From FEB-7 sp963698265 (lineage in GTDB: Bacteria > Pseudomonadota > Gammaproteobacteria > Burkholderiales > Usitatibacteraceae), in contig CAVOQC010000001.1 in NCBI GenBank assembly GCA_963698265.1, forward strand, positions 62,001-126,000: 64,000 nt of DNA. Reading direction: 5' to 3'. The notes below the pieces were generated by a model that was given only the letters and a program-made list of their open reading frames with translations, was not told where the DNA came from and ran no database searches. Made by a program: the position numbers and the translations under genes. Positions 52,714 to 61,320 of this stretch are shown piece by piece. Every line of letters starts with the position of its first letter. Position 1 is the stretch's first letter.

Positions 52714-53786
52714 AACCGGTCGGCGTAGACATCCGCAACATCGCGCTCTCCTTCGGCGCCACGCAGGTGCTCAAGGACATCACCGTCTCCGTGGAACCCG
52801 GCGAGTTCTTCGCGCTCCTCGGGCCCTCCGGTTCCGGCAAGTCGACGCTGCTTCGCCTGATCGCGGGCTTCAACCAGCACCAGCACGGCGAGGTGCTCAT
52901 CGACGGACGAGACGTCACCGGCATCCCCCCGTGGAAGCGCAACGTCGGCATGGTGTTCCAGAACTACGCGCTGTGGCCGCACATGACGGTGCGGCAGAAC
53001 GTGGCCTTCGGGCTCGAGGAGCGCAAGTTCCCGCGCGACGAGATCCGCGCGAAAGTGGCCGCGGCCCTCGACCTCGTGGGGCTCACCGGCTTGGAGGGGC
53101 GCCGCCCGGGGCAGCTCTCCGGCGGCCAGCAGCAGCGCGTGGCCATCGCGCGCACGCTCGCCATCGAGCCGCAGGTGCTGCTCCTGGACGAGCCGCTCTC
53201 CAACCTCGACGCGAAGTTGCGCGTGCAGACGCGCCAGGAGCTGGTGAAGCTGCAGCGGCGCCTGGGCATCACCACGATCTTCGTCACCCACGACCAGGAG
53301 GAGGCGCTCACCACCTGCCACCGCATCGCGGTGATGGACGAGGGCGTGATCCAGCAGGTGGGCACGCCGATCGAGCTCTTCGACTTCCCGGTGAACCGCT
53401 TCGTCGCCCAGTTCGTGGGGTCCGTGAACCTCTTCGCGGGCGCCTTCCGCCGGGAGGGCGGCGCGCTGCGCTTCTCGTCGCCGAAGCTGGGCGAGGTGAC
53501 GCTGCCGGCAGGCATCGTCGAACCCCCTTCCGGGGACTTCGACCTGGCCTTCCGCCCCCACGCCGTGCATTTCGTGGAAGGCGACACCGCGCCCCCCGGG
53601 CTCGCGCTCGACGGCGCCGTGGAAGGCGCGGAATTCCTGGGAGAATTCCTGCGCTACGAGATCCGCGTGGGCGCGGCGATGGTGACCGCGGACATTCCCC
53701 ACGCGCGTGGGCGCGCGCCCATCGCCCCGGGCACGGCGGTGGCCCTTTCCGTGCCTGCCGCCGAACTTCGCTTCGTGAGCGCGTAG
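52710..53786 (+). CDS. ABC importer ATP-binding protein
   Basis: 358-residue ATPase of the CysA/PotA/FbpC class. It has Walker A GPSGSGKST (about residues 36-44), the Q-loop VFQNYALWPHMTV, the signature LSGGQQQRVAIARTLA, Walker B LLLDEPLSNLD and the switch His in FVTHDQEEA. A C-terminal TOBE-like domain is present (FRPHAVHFVEGD, LGEFLRYEIRVG). It drives the permease encoded just upstream and shares an ATGA overlap with it. Substrate unknown, see the binding protein. Confidence 0.94.
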   Translation: MKPVGVDIRNIALSFGATQVLKDITVSVEPGEFFALLGPSGSGKSTLLRLIAGFNQHQHGEVLIDGRDVTGIPPWKRNVGMVFQNYALWPHMTVRQNVAFGLEERKFPRDEIRAKVAAALDLVGLTGLEGRRPGQLSGGQQQRVAIARTLAIEPQVLLLDEPLSNLDAKLRVQTRQELVKLQRRLGITTIFVTHDQEEALTTCHRIAVMDEGVIQQVGTPIELFDFPVNRFVAQFVGSVNLFAGAFRREGGALRFSSPKLGEVTLPAGIVEPPSGDFDLAFRPHAVHFVEGDTAPPGLALDGAVEGAEFLGEFLRYEIRVGAAMVTADIPHARGRAPIAPGTAVALSVPAAELRFVSA

Positions 53787-53837
53787 GATCGCGGCAAGCC
53801 GCCGCCGGCCGACCCGCGCTCCCCCGGAGATATCCCG

Positions 53838-54938
53838 ATGACCACACGCCTCCTCCTCGCGTTTGCCCTGGCCGCCGCGCCGGTGCTCGCCTCCCCGCCG
53901 ATCGAGCGCGTGAAGCTGCCGCCCGGGTTCGAGATCACCGTCTTCGCTTCCGACGTGAAGAACGCGCGTTCGATGGCGCTCGGCGAAAAGGGCTGGCTCT
54001 TCGTCTCGACGCGCACCGCGGGCAACGTCTACGCCATACGCCACGACGGCGTGAAGGCGCTGGAAACCGTGACCATCGCCACGGGCCTGAACATGCCCAA
54101 CGGCGTGGCGATGCAGGGCGGCGCGCTCTTCGTGGCCGAGGTGAACCGCGTCTGGCGCTACGACGCGATAGAGGCGAGCCTGCCGAAGGCCCCGGCGCCC
54201 GTGCTGGTCTACGACAAGTACCCCACGGATCGCCACCACGGGTGGAAATTCATCCGCTTCGGGCCCGACGGCTGGCTCTACGTGCCCGTGGGCGCGCCGT
54301 GCAACGTGTGCGAGCGCGAGGACCCTTACTCGACCATCACGCGCCTGAAGCCCGACGGCTCGGCCATGGAGGTCGTGGCGAGGGGCGTGAGGAACACCGT
54401 CGGCTTCGACTGGCACCCGCAGACGAAGGAGCTGTGGTTCACCGACAACGGCCGCGACATGATGGGCGACGACGTGCCGCCCGACGAGCTGAACCACGCG
54501 CCCCGGCCCGGCATGCACTTCGGCTTCCCGTTCTGCCACGGCGGCGACGTCGCCGACCCCGACTTCGGGCGCGCGCGCCGCTGCGCGGAATTCACGCCGC
54601 CCGCGCTGCGCTTCGGCGCCCACGTGGCTTCCCTCGGGATGCGCTTCTACACCGGCGCGATGTTCCCGCCCGAGTACCGCGGGCAGGCCTTCATCGCCGA
54701 GCACGGCTCCTGGAACCGTTCGCACAAGAGCGGCTACCGCGTGATGCGCGCGCGGATCGAGGGCGGGAAGGTGGTCGAGCACGCCGTCTTCGCCGAGGGT
54801 TTCCTCGATGCCGGGAGCGACACGGCCTGGGGCCGGCCGGTGGACGTCCAGGTGATGCCCGACGGGGCGCTGCTCGTCTCCGACGACCACGCGAACGCGA
54901 TATACCGGATCGCCTGGCGCAAGTTCCCCGGTAGTTGA
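53838..54938 (+). CDS. Secreted PQQ-type sugar dehydrogenase (sorbosone dehydrogenase-like)
   Basis: 366-residue periplasmic protein with a signal peptide (TTRLLLAFALAAAPVLASPP) and a six-bladed beta-propeller. Pieces typical of the soluble glucose/sorbosone dehydrogenase family are LPPGFEITVFASDVKNARSM, DRHHGWKFIRFGPDGWLYV, RNTVGFDWHPQTKELWFTDNG and SWNRSHKSGYRVMRARIEGG (first 20). It probably oxidises a sugar or aldehyde using PQQ; no PQQ genes are in the window. The ATG has GGAG at seven bases. Confidence 0.88.
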   Translation: MTTRLLLAFALAAAPVLASPPIERVKLPPGFEITVFASDVKNARSMALGEKGWLFVSTRTAGNVYAIRHDGVKALETVTIATGLNMPNGVAMQGGALFVAEVNRVWRYDAIEASLPKAPAPVLVYDKYPTDRHHGWKFIRFGPDGWLYVPVGAPCNVCEREDPYSTITRLKPDGSAMEVVARGVRNTVGFDWHPQTKELWFTDNGRDMMGDDVPPDELNHAPRPGMHFGFPFCHGGDVADPDFGRARRCAEFTPPALRFGAHVASLGMRFYTGAMFPPEYRGQAFIAEHGSWNRSHKSGYRVMRARIEGGKVVEHAVFAEGFLDAGSDTAWGRPVDVQVMPDGALLVSDDHANAIYRIAWRKFPGS

Positions 54939-54948
54939 TCCTCGTCAA
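54935..54948. promoter_or_regulatory. FNR/ANR-like binding site upstream of the CBS protein
   Basis: TTGAT-CCTC-GTCAA, nine of ten conserved bases of the FNR/ANR/DNR consensus TTGAT-N4-ATCAA. Its centre lies 41.5 bases before the start point predicted from the weak -10 TAGCCT at 54971-54976, which is the standard activator position. It overlaps the stop codon of the dehydrogenase gene, which may be coincidence. Confidence 0.4.
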
Positions 54949-54998
54949 CCCTTCGCGCGCCGCCCCCCCCTAGCCTCGACGCGTAGGAGGAGCACGCC

Positions 54999-55421
54999 AT
55001 GTACAGCCTGCGGGTGAGGAGCGTCATGGATCGCAAGCGCCGCCTCGTGGCGCCGCCGGGGACCACCGTGGCCAAGGCCGCGAAGCTCATGGCCGGGAAG
55101 AACGTCGGCGCGATCATGGTGGTGGAGAAGAAGCGGCTCGTCGGGATCTTCACCGAACGCGACGCCGTGTTTCGCGTGGTCGCGGAGGGCCTCGATGTCG
55201 CCACGACGCTGATCGGGGACGTGATGACGAGGGACCCGATCGCGGTCGACCCCGACGAGATCTTCGGGCGTGCGCTGCTGCTCATGCACGACAACGGCTT
55301 CCGGCACGTTCCCGTGGTCGAGAACGGCGAGCCGATCGGCATCGTCTCGTCGCGCAGCGCGCTCGACCCGGAAATGGAGGAGTTCGTCTCCGAGACCCAG
55401 CGCCGGCTGAGCCTGCGCTAG
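54999..55421 (+). CDS. Two-CBS-domain protein
   Basis: 140-residue protein made of two CBS domains (SLRVRSVMDRKRR to GIFTERDAVFRVV, and DVMTRDPIAVDPDE to IVSSRSALDPEME). CBS pairs bind adenosyl compounds and often act as energy sensors. The strong GTAGGAGGAG ribosome-binding site is eight bases before the ATG. It stands alone between the dehydrogenase and the OPT transporter. The upstream FNR-like site suggests induction at low oxygen, as for many similar proteins. Confidence 0.9.
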   Translation: MYSLRVRSVMDRKRRLVAPPGTTVAKAAKLMAGKNVGAIMVVEKKRLVGIFTERDAVFRVVAEGLDVATTLIGDVMTRDPIAVDPDEIFGRALLLMHDNGFRHVPVVENGEPIGIVSSRSALDPEMEEFVSETQRRLSLR

Positions 55422-55493
55422 GGTATTCTCGCCGGCAGCGGGCCCCGGGCGGGGCCGGCTCCCACCTGCCCCCGCACCCGGAAACGACCACCC

Positions 55494-57470
55494 ATGGCGC
55501 TGCTGCAACTCGACGAAGGGCAGGTCCGCACCTGGACGCGGGCGCAGAAGGACCAGTGGTGGCTCGCGAACGTGTTCCGCGGCGACATGCCGCAGCTCAC
55601 GATCCGCTCGGCCGCGACCGGGTTCCTGCTGGGCGGCGTGCTCGCGGCGACCGGGCTCTACATCTCCGGCAAGACCGGCATCACCATCGGCGTCGGCCTC
55701 ACCTCGGTGATCCTCGCGTTTGCGCTCTTTCGCGCCATGCACGGCGCGGGGCTCGCCACCGACTTCACGATCCTCGAGAACAACTGCACGCAGTCCATCG
55801 CCACGGCCGCGGGCTACGTGGTCGCACCCCTCACCTCGAGCCTCGCGGCCTACATGCTGGTGACGGGCCGGATCATCCCGTGGTGGCAGATGATCGTGTG
55901 GATGGTGGTCGTCTCCATGATCGGCGTGCTGCTCGCCTTCCCCATGAAGCGCCGCTTCATCAACGAGGAGCAGTTGCCCTTCCCCGAGGGCCGCGCCTGC
56001 GGCGTCGTGCTCGATGCCCTCTACACGGGTGCGGCCGCAGCGGGGATGTACAAGGCGCGGCTCCTGGGCTACACCGCGCTCTTCACGGGCCTCTACCAGA
56101 TGATCGTGAGCGACGGCTGGATGAAGCTCGTGCAGCTGAAGCTCCTGCGCATGGACCTCTGGGCGGGGATGAAGGAGGCGTGGGTCTTCCACGACCGCCT
56201 GGACGCCTACTACTACGCCGCGGCCACCCAGGCGAACCTGTGGATCCCGAAGATCCTCGGCACCGACATCCGCCAGTTGGGGCTGCGCCTCACGCTGGAC
56301 GCGGCGATGCTCGGCGTGGGCGGACTCATGGGCATCGTGGTGGCCACGAGCTGCCTGCTGGGCGCGTTCGTGAACTTCGTGATCCTCGCCCCGCTCATGA
56401 TCCAGGCGGGCGACATCGTGCAGCGCGTCTCGGCCACGGGCGTGCCGATCCCGATCTCGCGCGCCGAGATCGTGAACCAGTGGTCGCTGTGGTGGGGCGT
56501 GACCATGATGGTGGTGGGTTCTCTCGTGAGCCTCTTCGGCCGGCCGGAGCTCTTCCGCAGCGTGTTCAAGTCGCTGCGCGGCAGGAAGGACGCCGGAGCC
56601 GACGTGCTCTCCCACATCGAGTTCCCGATCTGGATTTCGGCGGCGGGCATCCCGCTCTTCAGCGTGCTCGGCGCGTGGGTCACGCACGCGTTCTTCGGCG
56701 TGCCGTGGCTCCTGGCCTTCGTGTCGCTGCCGCTCATCTTCGTGCTCACGATCATCTGCACCAACTCCATGGCCCTCACGTCCTGGACGCCCACGGGAGC
56801 GCTCTCCAAGATCACCCAGTTCACCATGGGTGCGATCGACCGCACGAACCCGGCGAGCAACCTTATACCCGCCGGCATGACCGCGGAGATCGCCTCGAAC
56901 GCGGCGAATCTCCTCTCCGACATCAAGCCCGGCTACATGCTGGGAGCCAAGCCGCGCCAGCAGGCCATGGGCCACGTGATCGGTCTCTTCGCCGGCGCGC
57001 TCGCCTGCGTGCCGCTCTACTTCCTGCTCTTCCTGCCCGCGGACGCGAACGGCGTGCGCACGACCGCGACGATCGTATCCGAGCAGTTCGCGATGCCCGC
57101 CGCAATCCAGTGGAAGGGGGTGGCCGACATCATCACCAAGGGCCTCACGAGCCTGCCGGATTCGGCCATCGTCTCCATGGTCGTGGCCGCGGTCTCCGCC
57201 GCCGCCATCGAGCTCGCGCGCCTGGCGACGAAATCGCGCTTTCCCCTGTCGTCGGTCTCCGTGGGGCTCGGCGTGGTGCTGCCGCCGGAGGCGACCTTCG
57301 CCATGTGGGTGGGCGCGATGATCTTCTGGATCGCGGGGCGCCGCCACCGCGCGCCGGGAACGAAGGGGCACACGTTCTGGGTGGAAGGCTGCGAGCCCAT
57401 CTGCGCGGGCCTCATCTCCGGGGCGGCGCTCGTGGGGATCGGCAACGCCATCGTGAACGTGCTGCTGTGA
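55494..57470 (+). CDS. OPT family oligopeptide transporter
   Basis: 658-residue inner-membrane transporter of the oligopeptide/YSL family with about 15 hydrophobic segments. Family features are GLYISGKTGITIGVGLTSVI, LPFPEGRACGVVLDALYTG and NSMALTSWTPTGALSKITQF (first 20). It imports peptides or metal-chelate complexes by a proton symport. Length is normal and no break is seen. The isochorismatase-family gene follows seven bases later and may process an imported compound. Confidence 0.9.
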   Translation: MALLQLDEGQVRTWTRAQKDQWWLANVFRGDMPQLTIRSAATGFLLGGVLAATGLYISGKTGITIGVGLTSVILAFALFRAMHGAGLATDFTILENNCTQSIATAAGYVVAPLTSSLAAYMLVTGRIIPWWQMIVWMVVVSMIGVLLAFPMKRRFINEEQLPFPEGRACGVVLDALYTGAAAAGMYKARLLGYTALFTGLYQMIVSDGWMKLVQLKLLRMDLWAGMKEAWVFHDRLDAYYYAAATQANLWIPKILGTDIRQLGLRLTLDAAMLGVGGLMGIVVATSCLLGAFVNFVILAPLMIQAGDIVQRVSATGVPIPISRAEIVNQWSLWWGVTMMVVGSLVSLFGRPELFRSVFKSLRGRKDAGADVLSHIEFPIWISAAGIPLFSVLGAWVTHAFFGVPWLLAFVSLPLIFVLTIICTNSMALTSWTPTGALSKITQFTMGAIDRTNPASNLIPAGMTAEIASNAANLLSDIKPGYMLGAKPRQQAMGHVIGLFAGALACVPLYFLLFLPADANGVRTTATIVSEQFAMPAAIQWKGVADIITKGLTSLPDSAIVSMVVAAVSAAAIELARLATKSRFPLSSVSVGLGVVLPPEATFAMWVGAMIFWIAGRRHRAPGTKGHTFWVEGCEPICAGLISGAALVGIGNAIVNVLL

Positions 57471-57477
57471 GCGCGGC

Positions 57478-58038
57478 GTGAACGTCACGATCGATCCCGG
57501 CCGCTGCGCGGTGGTGCTGGTGGACTACCAGCAGCGGCTGCTGCCGGCGATCCGCGGGGGATCGGCGGTGGTCTCCGAGGCCGAGCGCCTCGCCGATTGC
57601 GCGCGCGCACTGGGCATTCGCGTGATCGGCACGGAGCAGAACCCGGACGGGCTCGGGCCGAATGCCTCCGGCATCCGCAAGCGTTGCGAGATCACCCACG
57701 CGAAGATGCATTTCGACGGCTGCGAGGACGGGCTCGCCGAGGCGCTGCGCGTGCACGGCCGGCCCGCGCCCACGGACATCGTGATCGCCGGCTGCGAGAC
57801 GCACGTGTGCCTGCTGCAGACCGCGCACGGGCTCCTGCGCGCGGGGTTCGGTGTGTGGGTCGCCGCGAACGCCTGCGGCACGCGCAACGCGGTCGACCAC
57901 GAGATCGCGCTCGCCCGGTTGCGCCAGTCGGGCGCGGTGCTGGCGACGGTCGAGATGATCGTCTTCGAGTGGCTGCGCGGCTGCGAAAACGCGCGCTTCC
58001 GGGAAGTGCTCGAGATCCTGAAGGCCCGGCGCGACTGA
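57478..58038 (+). CDS. Isochorismatase-family hydrolase
   Basis: 186-residue cysteine hydrolase. The catalytic set is Asp16 (VVLVDYQQRL), Lys76 (HAKMHFDG) and Cys111 in GCETHVCLLQTA. Such enzymes cleave isochorismate, nicotinamide or other amides, and the present one cannot be assigned. The GTG start lies a few bases after the OPT stop codon. It ends in a region with an 8-bp hairpin facing the convergent aldehyde dehydrogenase. Confidence 0.88.
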   Translation: MNVTIDPGRCAVVLVDYQQRLLPAIRGGSAVVSEAERLADCARALGIRVIGTEQNPDGLGPNASGIRKRCEITHAKMHFDGCEDGLAEALRVHGRPAPTDIVIAGCETHVCLLQTAHGLLRAGFGVWVAANACGTRNAVDHEIALARLRQSGAVLATVEMIVFEWLRGCENARFREVLEILKARRD

Positions 58039-58072
58039 AGCCGGGCAGGCCGAAGGCCCGCGCCCCCGGCTT
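58038..58072. terminator. Bidirectional hairpin between isochorismatase and ALDH genes
   Basis: AAGCCGGG and CCCGGCTT form an 8-bp stem whose ends overlap both stop codons. Inside is a smaller GGCC-GAA-GGCC hairpin. Flanking T residues are few. Its position between convergent genes makes it a reasonable two-way terminator. Confidence 0.45.
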
Positions 58073-59603
58073 ACCCGATGTCGAAAGTGACGCCCTGGGC
58101 GAGCGGCAGGTCCCGCGAGTAGTTCACCGTGTTGGTGGCCCGGCGCATGTAGGCCTTCCACGCGTCGCTGCCGGACTCGCGCCCGCCCCCGGTCTGCTTC
58201 TCGCCGCCGAAGGCGCCGCCGATCTCCGCGCCGCTCGGGCCGATGTTCACGTTGGCGATGCCGCAGTCGCTGCCCACTGCGGAAAGGAAGACCTCCGCCT
58301 CCCCGAGGTCCCTCGTGAAGATGCTGGAAGCGAGCCCCTGCGGCACGTCGTTCTGGATGGCGATGGCTTCGTCCAGGTCGCGCCAGGGCAGCACGTGCAG
58401 GATGGGCGCGAAAGTCTCCTGCCGCGCCACTTCGCCCTGGATGGCCGCCTCGCAGATCGCGGGCTCCGCGTACCAGGCGTCGGGAGCGCCGGGCATTTCC
58501 CGCCGCGCACCGCCCGAGACGACCGCGCCCTCGGCCCGCGCGGCCGCGAGCGCGGCCTGCATCGCGTCGAAGGCTGCGCGGTCGATGAGCGGGCCGACCA
58601 GCACGCCGGCTTCGAGCGGGTTGCCGATCGTGAGGCTCGCGTAGGCGCGCTTCAACCGGGCGACGAGATCGTCGCGAATCGACTCGTGGACGATCAGGCG
58701 CCGCAGCGACGTGCAGCGCTGCCCGGCGGTGCCGACCGCGGAGAACGCGATCGCGCGCACGGCGAGGTCGAGGTCCGCGCTCGGGGCCACGATCGCGGCG
58801 TTGTTGCCGCCCAGCTCCAGGATCGTGCGCCCGAAGCGCGCCGCCACCCGCGGGGCCACGGCCGCGCCCATGCGCGTGCTGCCGGTCGCACTCACGAGCG
58901 GCACCCGGGCGCCGTCGACCAGGGCCGCCGCCGCGGTGGCGTCGCCGATCACGATCCCGCCTATCTCCTGCGGGAGGTCGGGGAAGGCCGCCAGCGTGCG
59001 CTTCCACAGCGCGTGGCAGGCGAGCGCGGTGAGCGTGGCCTTCTCCGAGGGCTTCCACACCACGGCATCGCCGCAGACGAACGCGAGCGCCGCGTTCCAC
59101 CCCCACACCGCCGCGGGGAAGTTGAACGCGGTGATCACCGCGCACACTCCGAGCGGGTGCCAGGTTTCCATCATGCGGTGGCCCGGGCGCTCGGTGGCGA
59201 TGGTCAGGCCGTGCAGTTGCCGCGACAGCCCCACTGCGAAGTCGCAGATGTCGATGATCTCCTGGACCTCGCCGCGGCCTTCGGAGAGAACCTTCCCGGT
59301 CTCGATAGAAACCATCTCGCCGAGTTGGTCCTTGTGGGTGCGCAGGCGTTCGCCGAAGGCGCGCACGACCTCGCCGCGCCGTGGCGCGGGGATAGGGCGC
59401 CAGTCGAGGAAGGCGCGGTGCGCAGTCTCGACGGCGGCGGCGGCCTCGGCGGCAGTGTGCGCGCGAAGCTCGGCGAGCGTCTCGCCGGTGATGGGCGTGC
59501 GGGCGCGCACGCCCTCGCCCGCCAGGGCGCGCAGGTCGACGCCGAGCGCGAGCGCTATCGCGCGCGCGCGCTCAGGCAGCGCGGAGGGTTTCGGCATGGT
59601 CAT
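58071..59603 (-). CDS. Aldehyde dehydrogenase, aminoadipate semialdehyde type (ALDH7-like)
   Basis: 510-residue NAD(P)-dependent aldehyde dehydrogenase. Residues follow the ALDH plan: FNFPAAVWGWNAALA, WKPSEKATLTALA, the general base in TILELGGNNAAIV and the catalytic Cys in GTAGQRCTSLRR. The set GQRCTSLRR and the pairing with a saccharopine/lysine dehydrogenase suggest the ALDH7-type that oxidises alpha-aminoadipate semialdehyde in lysine catabolism. The ATG chosen has GGAG upstream; the gene overlaps the upstream dehydrogenase by 32 bases. Confidence 0.88.
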   Translation of the reverse strand: MTMPKPSALPERARAIALALGVDLRALAGEGVRARTPITGETLAELRAHTAAEAAAAVETAHRAFLDWRPIPAPRRGEVVRAFGERLRTHKDQLGEMVSIETGKVLSEGRGEVQEIIDICDFAVGLSRQLHGLTIATERPGHRMMETWHPLGVCAVITAFNFPAAVWGWNAALAFVCGDAVVWKPSEKATLTALACHALWKRTLAAFPDLPQEIGGIVIGDATAAAALVDGARVPLVSATGSTRMGAAVAPRVAARFGRTILELGGNNAAIVAPSADLDLAVRAIAFSAVGTAGQRCTSLRRLIVHESIRDDLVARLKRAYASLTIGNPLEAGVLVGPLIDRAAFDAMQAALAAARAEGAVVSGGARREMPGAPDAWYAEPAICEAAIQGEVARQETFAPILHVLPWRDLDEAIAIQNDVPQGLASSIFTRDLGEAEVFLSAVGSDCGIANVNIGPSGAEIGGAFGGEKQTGGGRESGSDAWKAYMRRATNTVNYSRDLPLAQGVTFDIG

Positions 59604-60708
59604 GGTGTTTCTCCGGCGGATGGTTCGCATCGCCCGCATAGTGGCGGCCGAAGCGGTTGGCGAGGAAATCCTCGAGGGACGCCTGCTCCTGGCGCACGAA
59701 ACCGCGCTGCGGAAGCCGGCCCTCGCGGTGCAGATCCACCATGGCGCAGATCCCGGCCGCGGTGGTGAGCTGGATGGCCGAGAGGAGGTGCCCGTTCACG
59801 CGCTTCGCGTAGACCTTTCTCACGAAAGTCTCCTGCGTGAGGCGGCCCTCCTTGTGGCCCGTGACGGTGACGAACACCAGGACCAGGTCCTGCTTGGTCA
59901 TCGGGATGGCGGACTCGAAGACGTCCTTCAGCACGTCGCGCCTCATGCCGAGGCGCAGGTCGCGGATGAGCATCTTCACGATGTCGCGGTGGCCCGGATA
60001 GCGCACCGTCTTGTAGTTGAGGTTCTCGACCCGCCCGCCCAACGTCTCGCAGAGCGTGCCCAGCCCGCCGGAGGTGTTGAACGCCTCGTAGCCCACGCCG
60101 TCGAGGGAGAATTCCTCGATCTCCTCGAGCGCCGGCACCTCGCGCACGGACCCGTCCACGATCGCCTCGCAGGGGTTGCAGTACTCGTTGATGAGTCCGT
60201 CGGTGCTCCAGGTGAGGTTGTACTTGAGGGCGTTGCTCGGGTAGATGGGAAGGGCGCCCACGCGCATGCGCACGTCGCGAAGGCTCTCGAAACCGAGGGT
60301 GGCATCGTGCGCGGCGATCGAGATGAAGCCGGGCGCGAGCCCGCATTGCGGCACGAACGCGGTCGGCGCCCCGTCGGCGAGCTTCTTCACCACGCGCGTG
60401 GAGGCCACGTCCTCGGTCAGGTCGAAGTAGTGCACGCGGGCCTCGCGCGCGGCACTCGCGACCAGCGGCGTGAGGAAATAGGGGCACGCGGAGATGACGG
60501 CGTCCTGGCCCTTCAGCACCTTCACGAGTTCGCCCTCGTCGCCCAGGGCGCCCGCGACCGTGCGAACACCCGCCCCCTCGAACTCGCGAAGCCGCTGCAC
60601 ATCCTGCTCGAGAACCGTGATCTCGAAGTCGCCGGCCTGCGTGAGCAGCGCCACGATCGCCTCGCCGATCTTGCCGGCGCCCGCCAGTACCACCTTCGAC
60701 TTGCCCAT
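59572..60708 (-). CDS. Saccharopine dehydrogenase-family / lysine 6-dehydrogenase-like enzyme
   Basis: 378-residue protein with an N-terminal Rossmann motif VVLAGAGKIGEAIVALL, then ISACPYFLTPLVASAAREA, DLTEDVAST, CGLAPGFISIAAHD and GLINEYCNPC of the family. It probably makes alpha-aminoadipate semialdehyde from saccharopine or directly from lysine, feeding the aldehyde dehydrogenase just downstream. The ATG giving MGKSKVVLAG was preferred because it has GAGGGGAG upstream. It is divergent from an Lrp-type regulator, which likely controls it. Confidence 0.85.
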   Translation of the reverse strand: MGKSKVVLAGAGKIGEAIVALLTQAGDFEITVLEQDVQRLREFEGAGVRTVAGALGDEGELVKVLKGQDAVISACPYFLTPLVASAAREARVHYFDLTEDVASTRVVKKLADGAPTAFVPQCGLAPGFISIAAHDATLGFESLRDVRMRVGALPIYPSNALKYNLTWSTDGLINEYCNPCEAIVDGSVREVPALEEIEEFSLDGVGYEAFNTSGGLGTLCETLGGRVENLNYKTVRYPGHRDIVKMLIRDLRLGMRRDVLKDVFESAIPMTKQDLVLVFVTVTGHKEGRLTQETFVRKVYAKRVNGHLLSAIQLTTAAGICAMVDLHREGRLPQRGFVRQEQASLEDFLANRFGRHYAGDANHPPEKHHDHAETLRAA

Positions 60709-60738
60709 GACCGCTCCCCTCGATTCTTGATGGCCCAC

Positions 60739-60804
60739 TGTATCAACAGGCTATGTCAGAGTGAAGCCAGCATATTGACGGTTTAGCGCAAGTATTGATA
60801 CAAT
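60739..60804. promoter_or_regulatory. Symmetrical divergent promoters between the lysine pair and the Lrp gene
   Basis: Plus strand: TTGACG (60775-60780), 18 bases, TACAAT (60799-60804), predicted start only a few bases before the regulator ATG. Minus strand: TTCACT, 17 bases, TACAGT (60738-60743). Both -10 boxes lie in the same 8-base word TTGATACA (60795-60802 on plus and 60739-60746 on minus), forming an inverted repeat with 48 bases between. This could be the Lrp-type operator. Confidence 0.5.
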
Positions 60805-60815
60805 GTGACGACATT

Positions 60816-61262
60816 ATGCGACGAAACGACCAGATAGACGATGCAGACCGCAGGCTCCTCGCCCTGCTGCGCGAGGATGCGCGGATGAGCACGGCCGCGC
60901 TCGCGCGAAAGCTGGGCGTGGCGCGCACCACCGTCCTCGAGCGGATGAAGCGCCTGGAGCGCGACGGCATCGTGGCCGGGTACACCGTGCGGCTCCACGC
61001 GAAGGTGCAGGGCCGGATGCTGCGCGTGCACGTGCTCCTGAGCGTCGACCCTCGGCAGGGCGAAGCCGTCGTCGAGGCCCTGCGGGCGATTCCGCAGGTT
61101 CACGGCGTCTACGCGATCAGCGGCGCCTTCGACAGCCTGGTCTTCGTCGAAGGCGAGACGACGGAGGAGATCGACGGGGTGCTTGACGCCATCGGCACAC
61201 TCCCCGGCGTGGGCAAGACCCAGAGCTCGCTCGTGCTTTCCGTGAAGTTCGACCGGCAATAG
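60816..61262 (+). CDS. Lrp/AsnC family transcriptional regulator
   Basis: 148-residue regulator with a winged helix-turn-helix (DRRLLALLREDARMSTAALARK, first 20 shown; recognition helix VARTTVLERMKRLERDG) and a C-terminal RAM ligand-binding domain (MLRVHVLLSVDPRQGE, VYAISGAFDSLVFVEG). It most likely regulates the divergent dehydrogenase genes in response to lysine or a derivative. The ATG giving MRRNDQIDD was chosen. A TTG 21 bases earlier lies inside the promoter, so the mRNA would be nearly leaderless. Confidence 0.93.
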   Translation: MRRNDQIDDADRRLLALLREDARMSTAALARKLGVARTTVLERMKRLERDGIVAGYTVRLHAKVQGRMLRVHVLLSVDPRQGEAVVEALRAIPQVHGVYAISGAFDSLVFVEGETTEEIDGVLDAIGTLPGVGKTQSSLVLSVKFDRQ

Positions 61263-61320
61263 GCGGCCGGGGAAAGGCGTATGCTGGCGCGGCGTTTCGG
61301 CTCGCACACGGAGGAAAACC

